Below, piece by piece: positions 25,938-35,964 of a stretch of DNA of 64,000 bases (position 1 is its first letter; each line of letters begins with the position of its first letter). The stretch is from Pectobacterium brasiliense. GTDB taxonomy: Bacteria; Pseudomonadota; Gammaproteobacteria; Enterobacterales; Enterobacteriaceae. The translations under genes and the position numbers were made by a program. The stretch lies in the NCBI RefSeq assembly GCF_016950255.1, contig NZ_JACGFN010000001.1:2790001-2854000 (forward strand), in the 5' to 3' direction. The notes below the pieces were generated by a model. The model did no database searches and was not told the DNA's origin. It was given only the letters and a program-made list of their open reading frames with translations.

Positions 25938-26259
25938 AAAAATATCCTCCAGAGCATTTACCGGAATAGCGCTACCCGGCAAAAACACAGTCTAAAATTA
26001 GTTTCTTTTTTTGTTTTCTACTTATTTTTTCTTTTATTGTAAACCTATTATTTAAAAGATTTATTTTGGTTTGAAAAAGCCATCTAATTGATTAAAAAAC
26101 CAGACCAATTATAGAATAATGGCAACAAACAACCCCTTATAGACTAACCATGTGACGAACTTCATATTTTATTGGTTTGTTTTTTCTTCTTTAAGTTTTT
26201 ACTATCGGTGGAAATAATTCGGCCAAAAATAACATCAGGCTATGCGGGGAGTTTATTTC
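25938..26259. promoter_or_regulatory. AT-rich divergent promoter region of the sugar cassette
   Basis: These 322 bases between the dehydratase and the PTS gene are much more AT-rich than their flanks. They contain a CRP-like site at 26151-26166 and three TTGGTYTG motifs: direct at 26066-26073 and 26172-26179, inverted at 26101-26108. The half of the HutC-type consensus TGGTCTAGACCA resembles these motifs. No coding capacity is seen. Confidence 0.6.
26151..26166. promoter_or_regulatory. Candidate CRP-cAMP site upstream of the PTS gene
   Basis: TGTGACGAACTTCATA matches TGTGA-N6-TCACA in 9 of 10 core bases. Its centre is about 100 bases before the PTS start codon. Catabolite control would suit a sugar operon. 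Confidence 0.6.
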
Positions 26260-27648
26260 ATGGGAAAAAACGACGTTATTCAGTCAATCATTAAACTGGT
26301 TGGCGGAAGCGAAAACATTAATAAAGCCTGGCACTGCATGACGCGGCTTCGGTTTGATTTAATTGATGAAAGTAAAGTGCAGACCGAAGCGATCAAGAAT
26401 CTGCCAGGCATATTAGGTGCGCAACACCAGAGTGAACAGTTTCAGATTATTATCGGGCCGCAGGTCAATGAGTATTACGAATTGCTAAACGCCCAACTTT
26501 CCTCCACAACGCTTTCGCCTGCAACGACATCGCAGCCAGAGGTGCAGAAGCAGAAGAAGGGGCTGATTTCGCTGTTCATGGATACCGTTTCCGGCGTATT
26601 TGGTCCTATCGTCCCTGCTATCGCGGGTGCGGGGATGATCAAAGGGCTGCTGGCAGGGCTGATCGCCTTAAAAGTGGTCTCTGCCAAAACCGATACCGTG
26701 ATCGTCCTCGACCTGATCGCCAGCGGTGTGTTCTATTTCTTACCTTTCTTCCTCGCCATCTCCGCAGCCAGGATATTTAAAACAAGCGAATATCTGGCAG
26801 CGGCTGTTGCAGCCTGCCTGATGTACCCGTCGTTGATAGAAGCGGCGAAGGCACTGGCCAGCAATAGCCCTAATGCGGTCAGCGCCTTTTACTTCATCGG
26901 TGTGCTCCCCATTCCAGTGTTCAACTATGCCGCCAGCGTCATCCCGGTGATTTTCTCCGTGCTGGCACTGAGCTACATCCATCGTTGGGTCGACCGCATC
27001 ATGCCTTCGGTGCTGAAAACCGTGTTTACCCCAACGCTGACGCTGTTTATCGCCGCACTGGTGTCGCTCACCGTTATCGGACCATTCGGGATCTACCTCG
27101 GTAAACTACTGGCACTGTTTATTCAGAGCCTGTTCGATGTGTCGTCTATCTTTGCTGGTTTCGTGGTCGGTGCGATTCGGCCTGTCGCGATTCTGACTGG
27201 TATGCATCACGCGATGACGCCCATTGCGCTGCAAAATTTCAGCAATCAGGGCTTTGATATGCTGATGCCAATGATGTGTATGGCTAACATGGCGATTGCG
27301 GGTTCCACGTTTGCCATCTACTTCCATGCCAAAACCCGTCAGGACAAATCTGTCGTGCTGTCTGCTGGGGTTTCCGCGCTGCTCGGTATTACCGAACCTG
27401 CACTCTTCGGCGTACTGACCAAGTATAAAAAAGCGTTTATCTCCGCGACTATTGCCAGCTCCATCGCCTCGGCCTTTATCGCGTACTTCGGTGTCCGGCT
27501 GTATGGCTACATCTTGTCGAGTATTTTCAGCCTGCCAGCCTATATCGGCCCGTACTTTAGCTACGCGGTATCTGGCATGGCCATCGCCATCGTGCTTTCT
27601 TTCACGCTGACTTATATTCTGGTCGTCAGAGCGTCCAAACAGGCGTAA
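26260..27648 (+). CDS. PTS sugar permease, fused EIIB-EIIC (glucose/beta-glucoside superfamily)
   Basis: This 462-residue membrane permease imports and phosphorylates a sugar. The EIIB domain (residues about 1-80) carries the phosphocysteine in AWHCMTRLRFDL near residue 27. A linker containing QPEVQKQKKG leads to an EIIC domain from about 105 with the family motifs GVFGPIVPAIAGAGMIKG, GGxRP-like GAIRPVAILTGMHHAM near 308 and a GITEPALFGV loop near 380. There is no EIIA domain, so a separate EIIA such as Crr must supply phosphate. The start at 26260 is chosen because GGGGAG lies nine to fifteen bases upstream; the frame opens six codons earlier. The sugar is not identifiable from sequence. The adjacent sugar-acid dehydratase and GntR regulator suggest a shared pathway. 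Confidence 0.85.
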   Translation: MGKNDVIQSIIKLVGGSENINKAWHCMTRLRFDLIDESKVQTEAIKNLPGILGAQHQSEQFQIIIGPQVNEYYELLNAQLSSTTLSPATTSQPEVQKQKKGLISLFMDTVSGVFGPIVPAIAGAGMIKGLLAGLIALKVVSAKTDTVIVLDLIASGVFYFLPFFLAISAARIFKTSEYLAAAVAACLMYPSLIEAAKALASNSPNAVSAFYFIGVLPIPVFNYAASVIPVIFSVLALSYIHRWVDRIMPSVLKTVFTPTLTLFIAALVSLTVIGPFGIYLGKLLALFIQSLFDVSSIFAGFVVGAIRPVAILTGMHHAMTPIALQNFSNQGFDMLMPMMCMANMAIAGSTFAIYFHAKTRQDKSVVLSAGVSALLGITEPALFGVLTKYKKAFISATIASSIASAFIAYFGVRLYGYILSSIFSLPAYIGPYFSYAVSGMAIAIVLSFTLTYILVVRASKQA

Positions 27649-27656
27649 CCGCACTC

Positions 27657-27676
27657 GCGGGGCCTTTGCGCCCCGC
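27657..27676 (+). terminator. Hairpin after the PTS gene
   Basis: GCGGGGC and GCCCCGC pair around a 6-base loop, 8 bases past the stop. Only a C/T-mixed tract follows, so it is a modest terminator candidate. Confidence 0.6.
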
Positions 27677-27890
27677 CATCCTTCCCCTCTAATTAGCTGT
27701 CCTAATATCCGCGCGTCTGTAATTAAATTTCACAAATTGCCAAGCCCGCCTCAATGCAAGTACAAAGAATAAGGAGAAGAAAGAATCGTCAATTGACGAA
27801 TCCGCCTTATCGTGGCTAGATGGAGGCAGTGCGTCAAAATATGTCAAGTGAAATAAACTTACAAAAATGGTAGGGATGGTCAGGGTAACT

Positions 27891-30530
27891 ATGAACGAAC
27901 AATATTCCGCAATGCGCAGTAACGTCAGTATGCTCGGCAAGCTTCTCGGCGATACCATCAAGGAAGCGCTGGGTGAAAACATCCTTGATAAAGTCGAAAC
28001 AATCCGCAAGCTGTCAAAGTCTTCCCGCGCAGGTAATGAGAAACATCGTCAGGAGCTGCTGACCACGCTGCAAAACCTGTCTAACGATGAACTGTTGCCC
28101 GTTGCCCGCGCATTCAGCCAGTTCCTTAACCTGACCAATACCGCTGAGCAATATCATACGATTTCACCGCACGGTGAAGCGGCGAGTAACCCGGCACAGC
28201 TTTCCCACGCGTTTGAACGCCTAAAGGAAAGTAAAGATTTGACCGAACGCGATATCCGTGACGCGGTAGAATCCTTGTCGATCGAGCTGGTGCTGACCGC
28301 GCACCCGACCGAAATTACCCGTCGGACGCTGATCCACAAACTGGTGGAAGTGAATACCTGCCTCAAGCAGCTCGACCATAACGATCTGGCTGATTATGAA
28401 CGTAATCAGATCATGCGCCGCCTGCGCCAGCTGATCGCGCAGTCCTGGCATACCGATGAAATCCGTAAAATTCGTCCTACCCCGGTAGATGAAGCCAAGT
28501 GGGGCTTTGCCGTGGTGGAAAACAGCCTGTGGGAAGGTGTACCTGCGTTTTTACGCGAGCTGGATGAACAGCTGGAACAGGCTTTCGGCTACCGTCTGCC
28601 CGTTGATGCGGTTCCGGTGCGCTTTACGTCCTGGATGGGCGGCGACCGCGACGGTAACCCGAACGTCACCGCGGAAGTCACTCGCCATGTGCTGTTACTC
28701 AGCCGTTGGAAAGCAGCCGATCTGTTCCTGCGTGATATTCAGGTGCTGGTTTCCGAGCTGTCGATGTCCGAATGTACGCCGGAACTGCTGGAGCTAGCCG
28801 GCGGCAGCGAGGTACAGGAACCGTACCGCGCCATCATGAAGTCACTGCGTTCACAGTTGAGCAGTACGCTGAGCTATCTGGAAGCACGCCTGACGGGTGA
28901 AGAGCGTCTGCCTCCTAAAGATCTGCTGATTACCAATGAACAGCTTTGGGAACCGCTCCACGCTTGCTACCAGTCGCTGAAAACCTGCGGCATGGGCATT
29001 ATCGCCGATGGTCGTCTGCTGGATACGCTGCGTCGCGTGCGCTGCTTCGGCGTGCCTTTGGTACGCATCGATGTCCGTCAGGAAAGTACCCGCCACACCG
29101 AAGCGCTGGCCGAAATTACCCGCTATCTGGGTCTGGGCGACTACGAAAGCTGGTCAGAGTCCGATAAGCAAGCCTTCCTGATCCGTGAACTGAGCTCCAA
29201 GCGCCCGCTCCTGCCGCGCTACTGGGAGCCGAGCGCGGATACCAAAGAAGTGCTGGATACCTGTCGTGTCATCGCCAAAGCGCCAATCGGTTCAGTCGCA
29301 GCCTATGTCATTTCAATGGCACGCACGCCTTCCGACGTGCTGGCCGTTCATCTGCTGCTCAAAGAAGCGGGCTGCCCGTTTGCCTTGCCGGTCGCGCCGC
29401 TGTTTGAAACGCTGGACGACCTGAACAACGCCGATGATGTCATGAAGCAGTTGCTGAGCATCGACTGGTATCGCGGCTTTATCCAAGGCAAACAGATGGT
29501 CATGATCGGCTATTCCGACTCCGCGAAAGACGCGGGCGTGATGGCCGCTTCCTGGGCGCAATATCGTGCACAGGACGCACTGATCAAAACCTGTGAGAAA
29601 GCGGGTATCGCACTGACGCTGTTCCACGGACGCGGCGGTTCCATCGGTCGCGGTGGCGCACCGGCTCATGCTGCGCTGTTGTCACAACCGCCGGGTAGCC
29701 TGAAAGGTGGCCTGCGCGTGACGGAACAAGGCGAGATGATCCGCTTTAAATACGGCCTGCCGGAAGTCACCATCAGCAGTCTGGCGCTGTATACCGGTGC
29801 GATTCTGGAAGCAAACCTGCTGCCGCCGCCGGAACCAAAACAGGAATGGCATGAGGTGATGGATGAGCTGTCCCGCGTGTCCTGCGATATGTACCGTGGA
29901 TACGTGCGTGAGAACCCGGATTTCGTTCCTTACTTCCGCGCCGCGACGCCGGAGCTGGAGCTGGGTAAACTGCCGCTGGGTTCACGTCCGGCCAAGCGTC
30001 GTCCGAACGGCGGTGTGGAAAGCCTGCGTGCTATCCCGTGGATTTTCGCCTGGACGCAGAACCGTCTGATGCTGCCAGCGTGGCTGGGTGCAGGTGCCGC
30101 GTTGCAGAAAGTGGTGGATGACGGCAAGCAGGAACAGCTGGAAGCCATGTGCCGCGACTGGCCGTTCTTCTCAACGCGTATCGGTATGCTGGAGATGGTA
30201 TTCGCCAAAGCCGACCTGTGGCTGGCGGAGTATTACGATCAGCGTCTGGTAGAAGAGAAACTGTGGCCGTTAGGGAAACAGCTGCGCGATCAGCTGGCCG
30301 CCGATATCAACGTCGTGCTGGCGATCTCCAACGACGATCACCTGATGGCGGACCTGCCGTGGATCGCCGAGTCGATCGCATTGCGTAACGTCTATACCGA
30401 TCCTCTGAACGTGTTGCAGGCCGAGTTGCTGCATCGTTCACGTCAGCAGGAAAAACCGGATGCCGATCTGGAACTGGCGCTGATGGTGACGATCGCCGGT
30501 GTCGCGGCGGGTATGCGTAATACGGGTTAA
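27891..30530 (+). CDS. ppc: Phosphoenolpyruvate carboxylase Ppc
   Basis: Ppc carboxylates phosphoenolpyruvate to oxaloacetate, replenishing the citric acid cycle. The ATG at 27891 ([20 protein letters not shown]) matches the E. coli start and gives 879 residues; upstream in-frame starts add eight unconserved codons. Key segments are the catalytic-histidine region [12 protein letters not shown] near residue 138, the [16 protein letters not shown] loop near 245, [16 protein letters not shown] near 547, the glycine-rich [14 protein letters not shown] loop near 580, and the C-terminal MRNTG. In E. coli ppc is adjacent to argE; here a three-gene sugar cassette lies between them. Confidence 0.97.
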   Translation: MNEQYSAMRSNVSMLGKLLGDTIKEALGENILDKVETIRKLSKSSRAGNEKHRQELLTTLQNLSNDELLPVARAFSQFLNLTNTAEQYHTISPHGEAASNPAQLSHAFERLKESKDLTERDIRDAVESLSIELVLTAHPTEITRRTLIHKLVEVNTCLKQLDHNDLADYERNQIMRRLRQLIAQSWHTDEIRKIRPTPVDEAKWGFAVVENSLWEGVPAFLRELDEQLEQAFGYRLPVDAVPVRFTSWMGGDRDGNPNVTAEVTRHVLLLSRWKAADLFLRDIQVLVSELSMSECTPELLELAGGSEVQEPYRAIMKSLRSQLSSTLSYLEARLTGEERLPPKDLLITNEQLWEPLHACYQSLKTCGMGIIADGRLLDTLRRVRCFGVPLVRIDVRQESTRHTEALAEITRYLGLGDYESWSESDKQAFLIRELSSKRPLLPRYWEPSADTKEVLDTCRVIAKAPIGSVAAYVISMARTPSDVLAVHLLLKEAGCPFALPVAPLFETLDDLNNADDVMKQLLSIDWYRGFIQGKQMVMIGYSDSAKDAGVMAASWAQYRAQDALIKTCEKAGIALTLFHGRGGSIGRGGAPAHAALLSQPPGSLKGGLRVTEQGEMIRFKYGLPEVTISSLALYTGAILEANLLPPPEPKQEWHEVMDELSRVSCDMYRGYVRENPDFVPYFRAATPELELGKLPLGSRPAKRRPNGGVESLRAIPWIFAWTQNRLMLPAWLGAGAALQKVVDDGKQEQLEAMCRDWPFFSTRIGMLEMVFAKADLWLAEYYDQRLVEEKLWPLGKQLRDQLAADINVVLAISNDDHLMADLPWIAESIALRNVYTDPLNVLQAELLHRSRQQEKPDADLELALMVTIAGVAAGMRNTG

Positions 30531-30539
30531 TTGCGCATC

Positions 30540-30580
30540 CAGCAAAAAACTACACAGCAAAACTATACATAGCAAAACAA
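30540..30580. repeat. Three imperfect 15-bp tandem repeats after ppc
   Basis: Units at 30540-30554, 30555-30569 and 30570-30580 (partial) share YAGCAAAAC-TAYACA. They lie between the ppc stop and the terminator hairpin and are A-rich. No function is evident. Confidence 0.65.
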
Positions 30581-30602
30581 AGGCCGGTCAGTTGACCGGC
30601 CT
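30581..30602. terminator. Terminator between ppc and the tyrosine phosphatase gene
   Basis: AGGCCGGTCA and TGACCGGCCT form a perfect 10-base stem with a 2-base centre (effectively a 4-base loop). On the minus strand, TTTGTTTTG follows, so it mainly suits the phosphatase gene; it may also end ppc. Confidence 0.8.
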
Positions 30603-30613
30603 AAAACAAAACC

Positions 30614-31396
30614 TCACGCCAGATATTTATCCTGCAAATAGTTCCGCGCGCGATTATCCAGACCGTATTCCGCCTCAAGCCAGCTATCGATTGAGCCATG
30701 CCGTTCGTAGATAGCCTGCAACGCCGTCACGATGAACTCTTCCTGCACCGACAATACATAAGAGAACTGTCCCAGCGCTTTCTCATTCAGCGTTGCCGAC
30801 AGATGTGTCAGTAACTGCTGGCGGAATGGCGTCAGCGTCGTCTCGGTGAGCAGGTAATCTTCCATCACCGTCTGCTCATCCGCCCCCAGCGCAAACATCA
30901 CCAGCGCCGAACCGATACCAGTGCGATCTTTACCGACGGCACAGTGCTGTACCAGCCCACCCTCATCCGGCCCCAATAGCAGCGATACCAGCTGTTTATA
31001 GGCTGAGTTATTGAAAGGCAGACGGCGGTAAAGCTCCAACATGAATGCGCGGGAATCAAACGCCGCCAGCACATCAGATCCCAATGAATCCAGATTAGCC
31101 GTCACTTCATGGCGCAATGGGTTGGCTGGGTAAGCGTGATAATTAGCCCCCGTCCACAAGACGTCGGGCTTCTGCGCAATTTCATCGGCATCCCGATAAT
31201 CCACCACGTGAGCAATCGGCACGCCAGCAAGGTGTTCGCAGTCAGCCGGACTCAGCAGATCCAGCGAGCCGGAGCGAAAAAGTTTACCGTGTCGGATAAG
31301 CCGCCCATCAGCAGCGCGGTTGCCGCCTAAATCGCGGAAGTTGATTCCGCCGTCCAGCGGTAATAAAGAGGGATGAAGCAACGTTGGTTCGGTCAT
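30614..31396 (-). CDS. Tyrosine-protein phosphatase family protein
   Basis: This 260-residue protein has the Cys-X5-Arg phosphatase loop HCAVGKDRTG with Cys152 and Arg158, and the N-terminal GGINFRDLGGNRAADGR typical of the bacterial PTP family (Pfam Y_phosphatase3). A general acid candidate lies in the VVDYRDADE segment near residue 65. The ATG at 31396 follows AAGGAG at a good distance; the frame opens 12 codons earlier. No signal peptide is seen, so a cytoplasmic location is likely. The substrate could be phosphotyrosine or a phosphoinositide-like molecule; none is indicated by the neighbours ppc and udp. Confidence 0.86.
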   Translation of the reverse strand: MTEPTLLHPSLLPLDGGINFRDLGGNRAADGRLIRHGKLFRSGSLDLLSPADCEHLAGVPIAHVVDYRDADEIAQKPDVLWTGANYHAYPANPLRHEVTANLDSLGSDVLAAFDSRAFMLELYRRLPFNNSAYKQLVSLLLGPDEGGLVQHCAVGKDRTGIGSALVMFALGADEQTVMEDYLLTETTLTPFRQQLLTHLSATLNEKALGQFSYVLSVQEEFIVTALQAIYERHGSIDSWLEAEYGLDNRARNYLQDKYLA

Positions 31397-31448
31397 ACAT
31401 CTCCTTGCGAGGTTGAAAGGCGAGCAAGGCAACTTGAGCTATTTAGTG

Positions 31449-31575
<127 letters not shown>

Positions 31576-31632
31576 TCAGGATACGGGCTGGCATCGACGA
31601 TGACCAGCCCAAAATACCATCAATTTTTGTGC

Positions 31633-32403
31633 TTATTCAGCGGCTAACAAACGACGAGTCGCGTCCAGCAACACCTTGATGACGGTGGTTTCGGCCAGCT
31701 TCATGGTCGCCGCATCTGGGATTTCCTGCTGGGTACGGTTCACGATCACGCCCGCGATCATGCCCGCTTTCAGCCCCTGACTGGCGCACATCGTCAACAG
31801 CGTGGCGGATTCCATTTCATAGTTCAGAACGCCCATGCTCTGCCATTCTTCCATCGAACCGCGGAAGCGACGGACAACGCGTCCAGAGAAGGTGTCGTAG
31901 CGTTCCTGACCGGGATAGAACGTGTCGGAAGATGCCGTAATCCCTACATGCAACGCCGCCCCCGATGCCTTCGCCGCTTCCACCAGCGCGGTAGTACAGC
32001 CAAAATCGGCAACGGCTGGGAATTCCATTGGCGCGAAGTGAAGGCTCGCCCCATCAAGGCGAACGGCTGCCGTGGTTACTAGCACATCGCCGACATTGAT
32101 ACCGGACTGAATCGCCCCCGTCGTACCGACGCGCAGGAAAGTACGGATGCCGAGCTGCGCCAATTCTTCGACCGCGATTGACGTTGACGGGCCACCAATA
32201 CCGGTCGAGCAAACAATCACTGCCTTGCCGTCCAGCTCCGCACGCCAGGACGTAAATTCACGGTGTGATGCCAGATGTACCGGGTTATCCATCAGGCGAG
32301 CAATTTTTTCAACACGCTCAGGATCGCCGGGGACGATAGCCAGCGTCGCGCCCTGTAAATCGTTCTTGACCAGACCAAGATGGAACACATCAGATGTAGA
32401 CAT
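31633..32403 (-). CDS. udp: Uridine phosphorylase Udp
   Basis: Udp splits uridine to uracil and ribose-1-phosphate in pyrimidine salvage. The start at 32403 ([19 protein letters not shown]) matches E. coli and gives 256 residues. Phosphate- and nucleoside-binding segments are present: [11 protein letters not shown] near residue 27, the [11 protein letters not shown] loop near 93, [14 protein letters not shown] near 160 and [16 protein letters not shown] near 192. Its upstream region has two CRP-like sites 52 bases apart, the layout of CytR/CRP-controlled nucleoside catabolism promoters. The dienelactone hydrolase gene is divergent. Confidence 0.97.
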   Translation of the reverse strand: MSTSDVFHLGLVKNDLQGATLAIVPGDPERVEKIARLMDNPVHLASHREFTSWRAELDGKAVIVCSTGIGGPSTSIAVEELAQLGIRTFLRVGTTGAIQSGINVGDVLVTTAAVRLDGASLHFAPMEFPAVADFGCTTALVEAAKASGAALHVGITASSDTFYPGQERYDTFSGRVVRRFRGSMEEWQSMGVLNYEMESATLLTMCASQGLKAGMIAGVIVNRTQQEIPDAATMKLAETTVIKVLLDATRRLLAAE

Positions 32404-32530
32404 AACTGCCTCCCGGGCAATCAATTGGGTATTCAGAGAAATCGCGCCGGACGCTTCATCTATGCTACCTTTCGCAGCCAGTCAGCGTCCGTTCAATAAA
32501 AAGACTCTAGCGCATCATGACGTTTTTTTA

Positions 32531-32546
32531 AGTGACGAGAGTCACC
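32531..32546. promoter_or_regulatory. CRP-like site proximal to udp
   Basis: AGTGACGAGAGTCACC matches the TGTGA-N6-TCACA core in 8 of 10 bases and is nearly palindromic. It lies about 135 bases upstream of the udp start. Confidence 0.65.
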
Positions 32547-32582
32547 GATGAAAAAGAAACAAACATCAACATACATAAAAAA

Positions 32583-32598
32583 TGTGACTTAAATCACC
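32583..32598. promoter_or_regulatory. CRP-like site distal to udp
   Basis: TGTGACTTAAATCACC matches the CRP core in 9 of 10 bases. Its centre is 52 bases from the proximal site, the separation seen where CytR bridges two CRP dimers. Confidence 0.72.
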
Positions 32599-32735
32599 AT
32601 TTATTAGATAGGGAATTCATTTTTGCCGATTAATTGTCTTCTAGTGTAGATTCTTTAATCATTGATAGTATTTATGATGGATATTCTGAGATCCCTCTTT
32701 CACATGAAAATCGGCCGATAACAGGAGAGCGCGTA

Positions 32736-33563
32736 ATGAAGACTGATGAACAGACGACCTTCAAACATCTTCCTCAGGGGCTATCCCCGGCGGTAGAACC
32801 GCAGACCTCCTCCATCATTACGACGGATTCTGTCGGTATCATTGCCAGTGAAACCACTATTTCTTCTCAGGGTGAGCAGTTGCCTGCGTATATCGCCAGA
32901 CCGGCGAACCATGACAAACCGCTCCCTATCATTCTGGTGGTGCAGGAGATTTTCGGCGTTCATCAACACATTCAGGACGTTTGCCGCAGGCTGGCCAAAC
33001 AAGGCTATATGGCCATTGCGCCAGAGCTGTATTTTCGTCAGGGCGACCCCAGCCACTATAACGATATTCAGCAAATCCTGACCGAACTGGTGTATAAGGT
33101 GCCCGATACGCAGGTGCTCTCCGATCTCGATCACACGGCCAACTGGGCGATTAAACAGGGTGGTGACGCGAGTAAGCTGGCGATAACGGGTTTCTGTTGG
33201 GGCGGACGCATCACCTGGCTCTACGCCGCACACAACCCGCAACTCAAGGCGGCCGTTGCCTGGTACGGTAAATTTACTGGTGAGAAAACGCTGAATAGCC
33301 CCAAACATCCGGTCGATATCGCAACAGAATTGGAAGCGCCTGTGCTGGGATTATACGGCTCGAAAGACGGGAGTATTCCGCTAGAACAAGTGGATATTAT
33401 GCGGCAGGCGCTACGTGCGGCCAATGCGGAGGCAGACATCATCGTCTACCCCGATGCCGGGCATGCTTTCCATGCCGATTACCGCCCCAGCTATCATGAA
33501 GAGTCCGCACGCGACGGCTGGCAGCGTATGCTGGCATGGTTCCAGAAAAACGGCGTGGCGTAA
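32736..33563 (+). CDS. Dienelactone hydrolase family protein (YsgA-like)
   Basis: This 275-residue alpha/beta-hydrolase resembles E. coli YsgA, which also lies beside udp. The ATG at 32736 has AGGAG nine bases upstream. The catalytic triad is readable: Cys154 in GFCWGG (the cysteine nucleophile typical of dienelactone hydrolases), Asp211 in SKDGSIP and His243 in GHAFHAD. The first 40 residues are a variable tail with no clear signal peptide. The physiological substrate of YsgA-type proteins is not established. The gene ends before a bidirectional terminator. Confidence 0.9.
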   Translation: MKTDEQTTFKHLPQGLSPAVEPQTSSIITTDSVGIIASETTISSQGEQLPAYIARPANHDKPLPIILVVQEIFGVHQHIQDVCRRLAKQGYMAIAPELYFRQGDPSHYNDIQQILTELVYKVPDTQVLSDLDHTANWAIKQGGDASKLAITGFCWGGRITWLYAAHNPQLKAAVAWYGKFTGEKTLNSPKHPVDIATELEAPVLGLYGSKDGSIPLEQVDIMRQALRAANAEADIIVYPDAGHAFHADYRPSYHEESARDGWQRMLAWFQKNGVA

Positions 33564-33598
33564 CACCTTCACACGTTTTGCCTCTTATTCCACGATCT

Positions 33599-33632
33599 AA
33601 AACGCCACCGAACAACGGTGGCGTTGGTGTTT
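33599..33632. terminator. Bidirectional terminator, hydrolase gene / chemoreceptor 1
   Basis: AACGCCACCG and CGGTGGCGTT pair around AACAA. GGTGTTTT follows on the plus strand, and TTTTAG follows on the minus strand. Confidence 0.88.
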
Positions 33633-33665
33633 TACCTGTTGACGATTTTACAGAGACAGACAGTC

Positions 33666-35327
33666 TTAGAACGTCGTCCAGTCGCCGTCATTACCCTTAT
33701 TTTTCGCCGTCGCTGGCGCTAAAGACAGCGCTGGCGTGCGCGTTGGTGCCGATGCATAAGAAGCGGTTTTGCCGCTGCCATATGGCTGCAACTTAAACGC
33801 GCTTACCGCTTCCGCGAGCACAGAAGCCTGTGATTGCAGAGACAGCGCCGCAGAGGCCGACTCTTCAACCAGAGCCGCATTCTGCTGGGTCGTGGTATCA
33901 ATCTGCCCTACTGCCAGATTCATCTGGTTAATCCCATCGCTCTGTTCACGGCTAGCCTGCGAGATTTCGCTGATGATCTCATTCACATCGCGCACATAGC
34001 CTGTTAATCCGCTCATCGTTTCTTCAGCGGTATCCACCAGCGACATGCCTTCCTGAATTTTGCTCACGGAGTCGTCGATCAAATCTTTGATCTCACGCGC
34101 GGCGGTCGCACTGCGCTGTGCCAGAGAACGGACTTCCCCTGCCACCACCGCAAAACCACGCCCTTGCTCGCCCGCACGCGCGGCTTCAACCGCGGCATTC
34201 AGTGCCAAAATATTGGTCTGGAACGCAATGCCGTCAATCACGCCAATGATTTCCGCCATACGCTGGGATGAGTCACGAATGCCGCGCATTTTCTGCGTCA
34301 CAGAAACCATAACGTCGCCGCTTTGCTTCGCCGCACCAGAGGCTTTATTCGCAATGTCTGTTGCCTGCTGGGTGTTTTCCGCCGTGTTCTTAATGGTAGA
34401 CGTCAGCTGTTCCATCGACGCCGCGGTTTCTTCCAACGAGCTGGCCTGCTCTTCGGTGCGTGATGACAAATCCTGATTACCTGCGGCAATTTGCGAGGCC
34501 GCCGTTGAGATGGTTTCCGCCCCGTCACGCACCTGCCCAACAATCGTGCTCAGGCTGGTGTTCATGTGATCCAACGATTGCAGCAGCAATCCGGTTTCAT
34601 CTTTGCTGGTAACAGTGATACGTGAGGTCAGGTCGCCCTGTGCCACTCTGTCTGCGACTTGCAAAGCCTGCTGTATCGGTCGGGTTACGCTACGCGTAAT
34701 TGACCAGGCAATCAGCGCACCAAATACGGCACCCAGCGCTAAAATGAGCAGTAGAATAATGCGGGTATCGCTGTACACCTCAGCCATGGCTTCAACAGAG
34801 GTATCCATCGCATCATCTTGATAGTTAACCAATTGTCTTACCGCATCACGGTACTGACGTTGGACAACATTCAGGTTGTTGTTGAATTCCTCAATCGCCG
34901 CTTCTCGATTACCTGCCACCACTTCGCTGATAATTTTGTCACCGGATTTCAAAAATTCGGCACGGATCGCGCGGATAGCTCGCAGCTGAGAGATTGAACG
35001 CTCTTCAACCGTCTGGCTGTCCAGCTTATCCAGCAAGCGACCAATCTCCTGGCGGAATCCATTCACACGATCGACGTTTTCCTTGATTTTATCCTCACCT
35101 GAAACCAGCATCAGCCGCTGATACGCAACCAGAATGCTGTTTACATTATCAATAAGACTGTTTGAATCAACCGTTTGTGGATAAACCTCTTTCACAATGC
35201 CTCTGGCACCATCCTGGAAACCGGATAGCTTAGACAGGGAAAAAATACTCACGACAAACAACATCAAAATCAGGACAGCAAACCCAGCCCCCAGTCGATA
35301 GCCGATACGCCAATTCGCTAAATTCAT
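33666..35327 (-). CDS. Methyl-accepting chemotaxis protein 1
   Basis: This 553-residue transmembrane chemoreceptor has a first membrane helix at about residues 11-31, a four-helix-bundle periplasmic sensor of about 155 residues, a second helix near 190-212, a HAMP domain ([27 protein letters not shown] region) and the long signalling coil. The hairpin tip near residue 375 has the CheA/CheW contact sequence ([31 protein letters not shown] class). It ends in DWTTF, an xWxxF pentapeptide of the kind that docks CheR and CheB. A clear AAGGAG precedes the ATG. A perfect sigma-28 promoter lies 337 bases upstream, giving an unusually long leader. It is closely related to the next receptor; the ligand is unknown. 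Confidence 0.93.
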   Translation of the reverse strand: MNLANWRIGYRLGAGFAVLILMLFVVSIFSLSKLSGFQDGARGIVKEVYPQTVDSNSLIDNVNSILVAYQRLMLVSGEDKIKENVDRVNGFRQEIGRLLDKLDSQTVEERSISQLRAIRAIRAEFLKSGDKIISEVVAGNREAAIEEFNNNLNVVQRQYRDAVRQLVNYQDDAMDTSVEAMAEVYSDTRIILLLILALGAVFGALIAWSITRSVTRPIQQALQVADRVAQGDLTSRITVTSKDETGLLLQSLDHMNTSLSTIVGQVRDGAETISTAASQIAAGNQDLSSRTEEQASSLEETAASMEQLTSTIKNTAENTQQATDIANKASGAAKQSGDVMVSVTQKMRGIRDSSQRMAEIIGVIDGIAFQTNILALNAAVEAARAGEQGRGFAVVAGEVRSLAQRSATAAREIKDLIDDSVSKIQEGMSLVDTAEETMSGLTGYVRDVNEIISEISQASREQSDGINQMNLAVGQIDTTTQQNAALVEESASAALSLQSQASVLAEAVSAFKLQPYGSGKTASYASAPTRTPALSLAPATAKNKGNDGDWTTF

Positions 35328-35663
35328 GTCTCACTCCTTTTAGATAATGCATAGCAATGTCAATTGCGCACATGCCGCAGATTGATGGAACCACAGGGCG
35401 GAGAATGGTTGGCGATCCGAAGGCGAACAGACCTTCTGAAGCGCCAGAGATACCTTGAGATAGGCATTTTACGCACGCTCTCAGCATGAGAGGCGCTATC
35501 AAAAATCAAATAATTTCCCTCGGGTATTGAGGTGAAAAAGTGGAAATAAATCTAACAGTGCTACAAATACAACGGATAAGACCGCAGAGACGTTATTGAG
35601 GTGATAATAATGGTCTTCCCTCTCCGTACTCATGCAGACATGGCCGCTCCTGTGTTATCCATC

Positions 35664-35690
35664 TTATCGGCACACCACCCATGATCTTTA
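35664..35690 (-). promoter_or_regulatory. Sigma-28 (FliA) promoter of chemoreceptor 1
   Basis: On the minus strand, TAAA and GCCGATAA are separated by exactly 15 bases, a perfect match to the flagellar sigma-28 consensus. The expected transcript start is near 35657. Confidence 0.9.
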
Positions 35691-35942
35691 TCATTTGATC
35701 GTTTAAATCATTCAAAAGTAAATAATAAATAGCCAATGACTATCAAATAGTAAATTTCGATCGGAAAAAACACATATTAATCTACGAACCATTAACAGAA
35801 ATAACGCCCCAATTACATAAAAGGATAGTCAGATATAGTTGATATTAAAAATAAAGAGGTGGGAATATTTCTTAGTAAAGGATAACAAACTGAATAAGCT
35901 GGAGAAAAAACGTATTTACGTTACATAGCACATGAAAAGAAT

Positions 35943-35964
35943 CAGGGAGGCTGTCGCCTCCCTG
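35943..35964 (-). terminator. Terminator of chemoreceptor 2
   Basis: CAGGGAGGC and GCCTCCCTG pair around TGTC, followed on the minus strand by ATTCTTTTC. The stem is identical to that of the metE terminator. Confidence 0.82.

Larger units (their letters stand above)
32404..32735. promoter_or_regulatory. udp/dienelactone hydrolase divergent intergenic region
   Basis: These 332 bases hold the two CRP-like sites listed separately and an AT-rich stretch toward the hydrolase gene. The frame of the hydrolase is open from 32634, but that extension lacks family sequence and a ribosome site, so I treat it as non-coding. Confidence 0.6.

Noticed and set aside
35230..35502. Minus-strand frame of 90 codons covering the chemoreceptor 1 leader
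   Set aside because: It runs out of frame into the receptor gene and lies in the predicted untranslated leader; no protein features.
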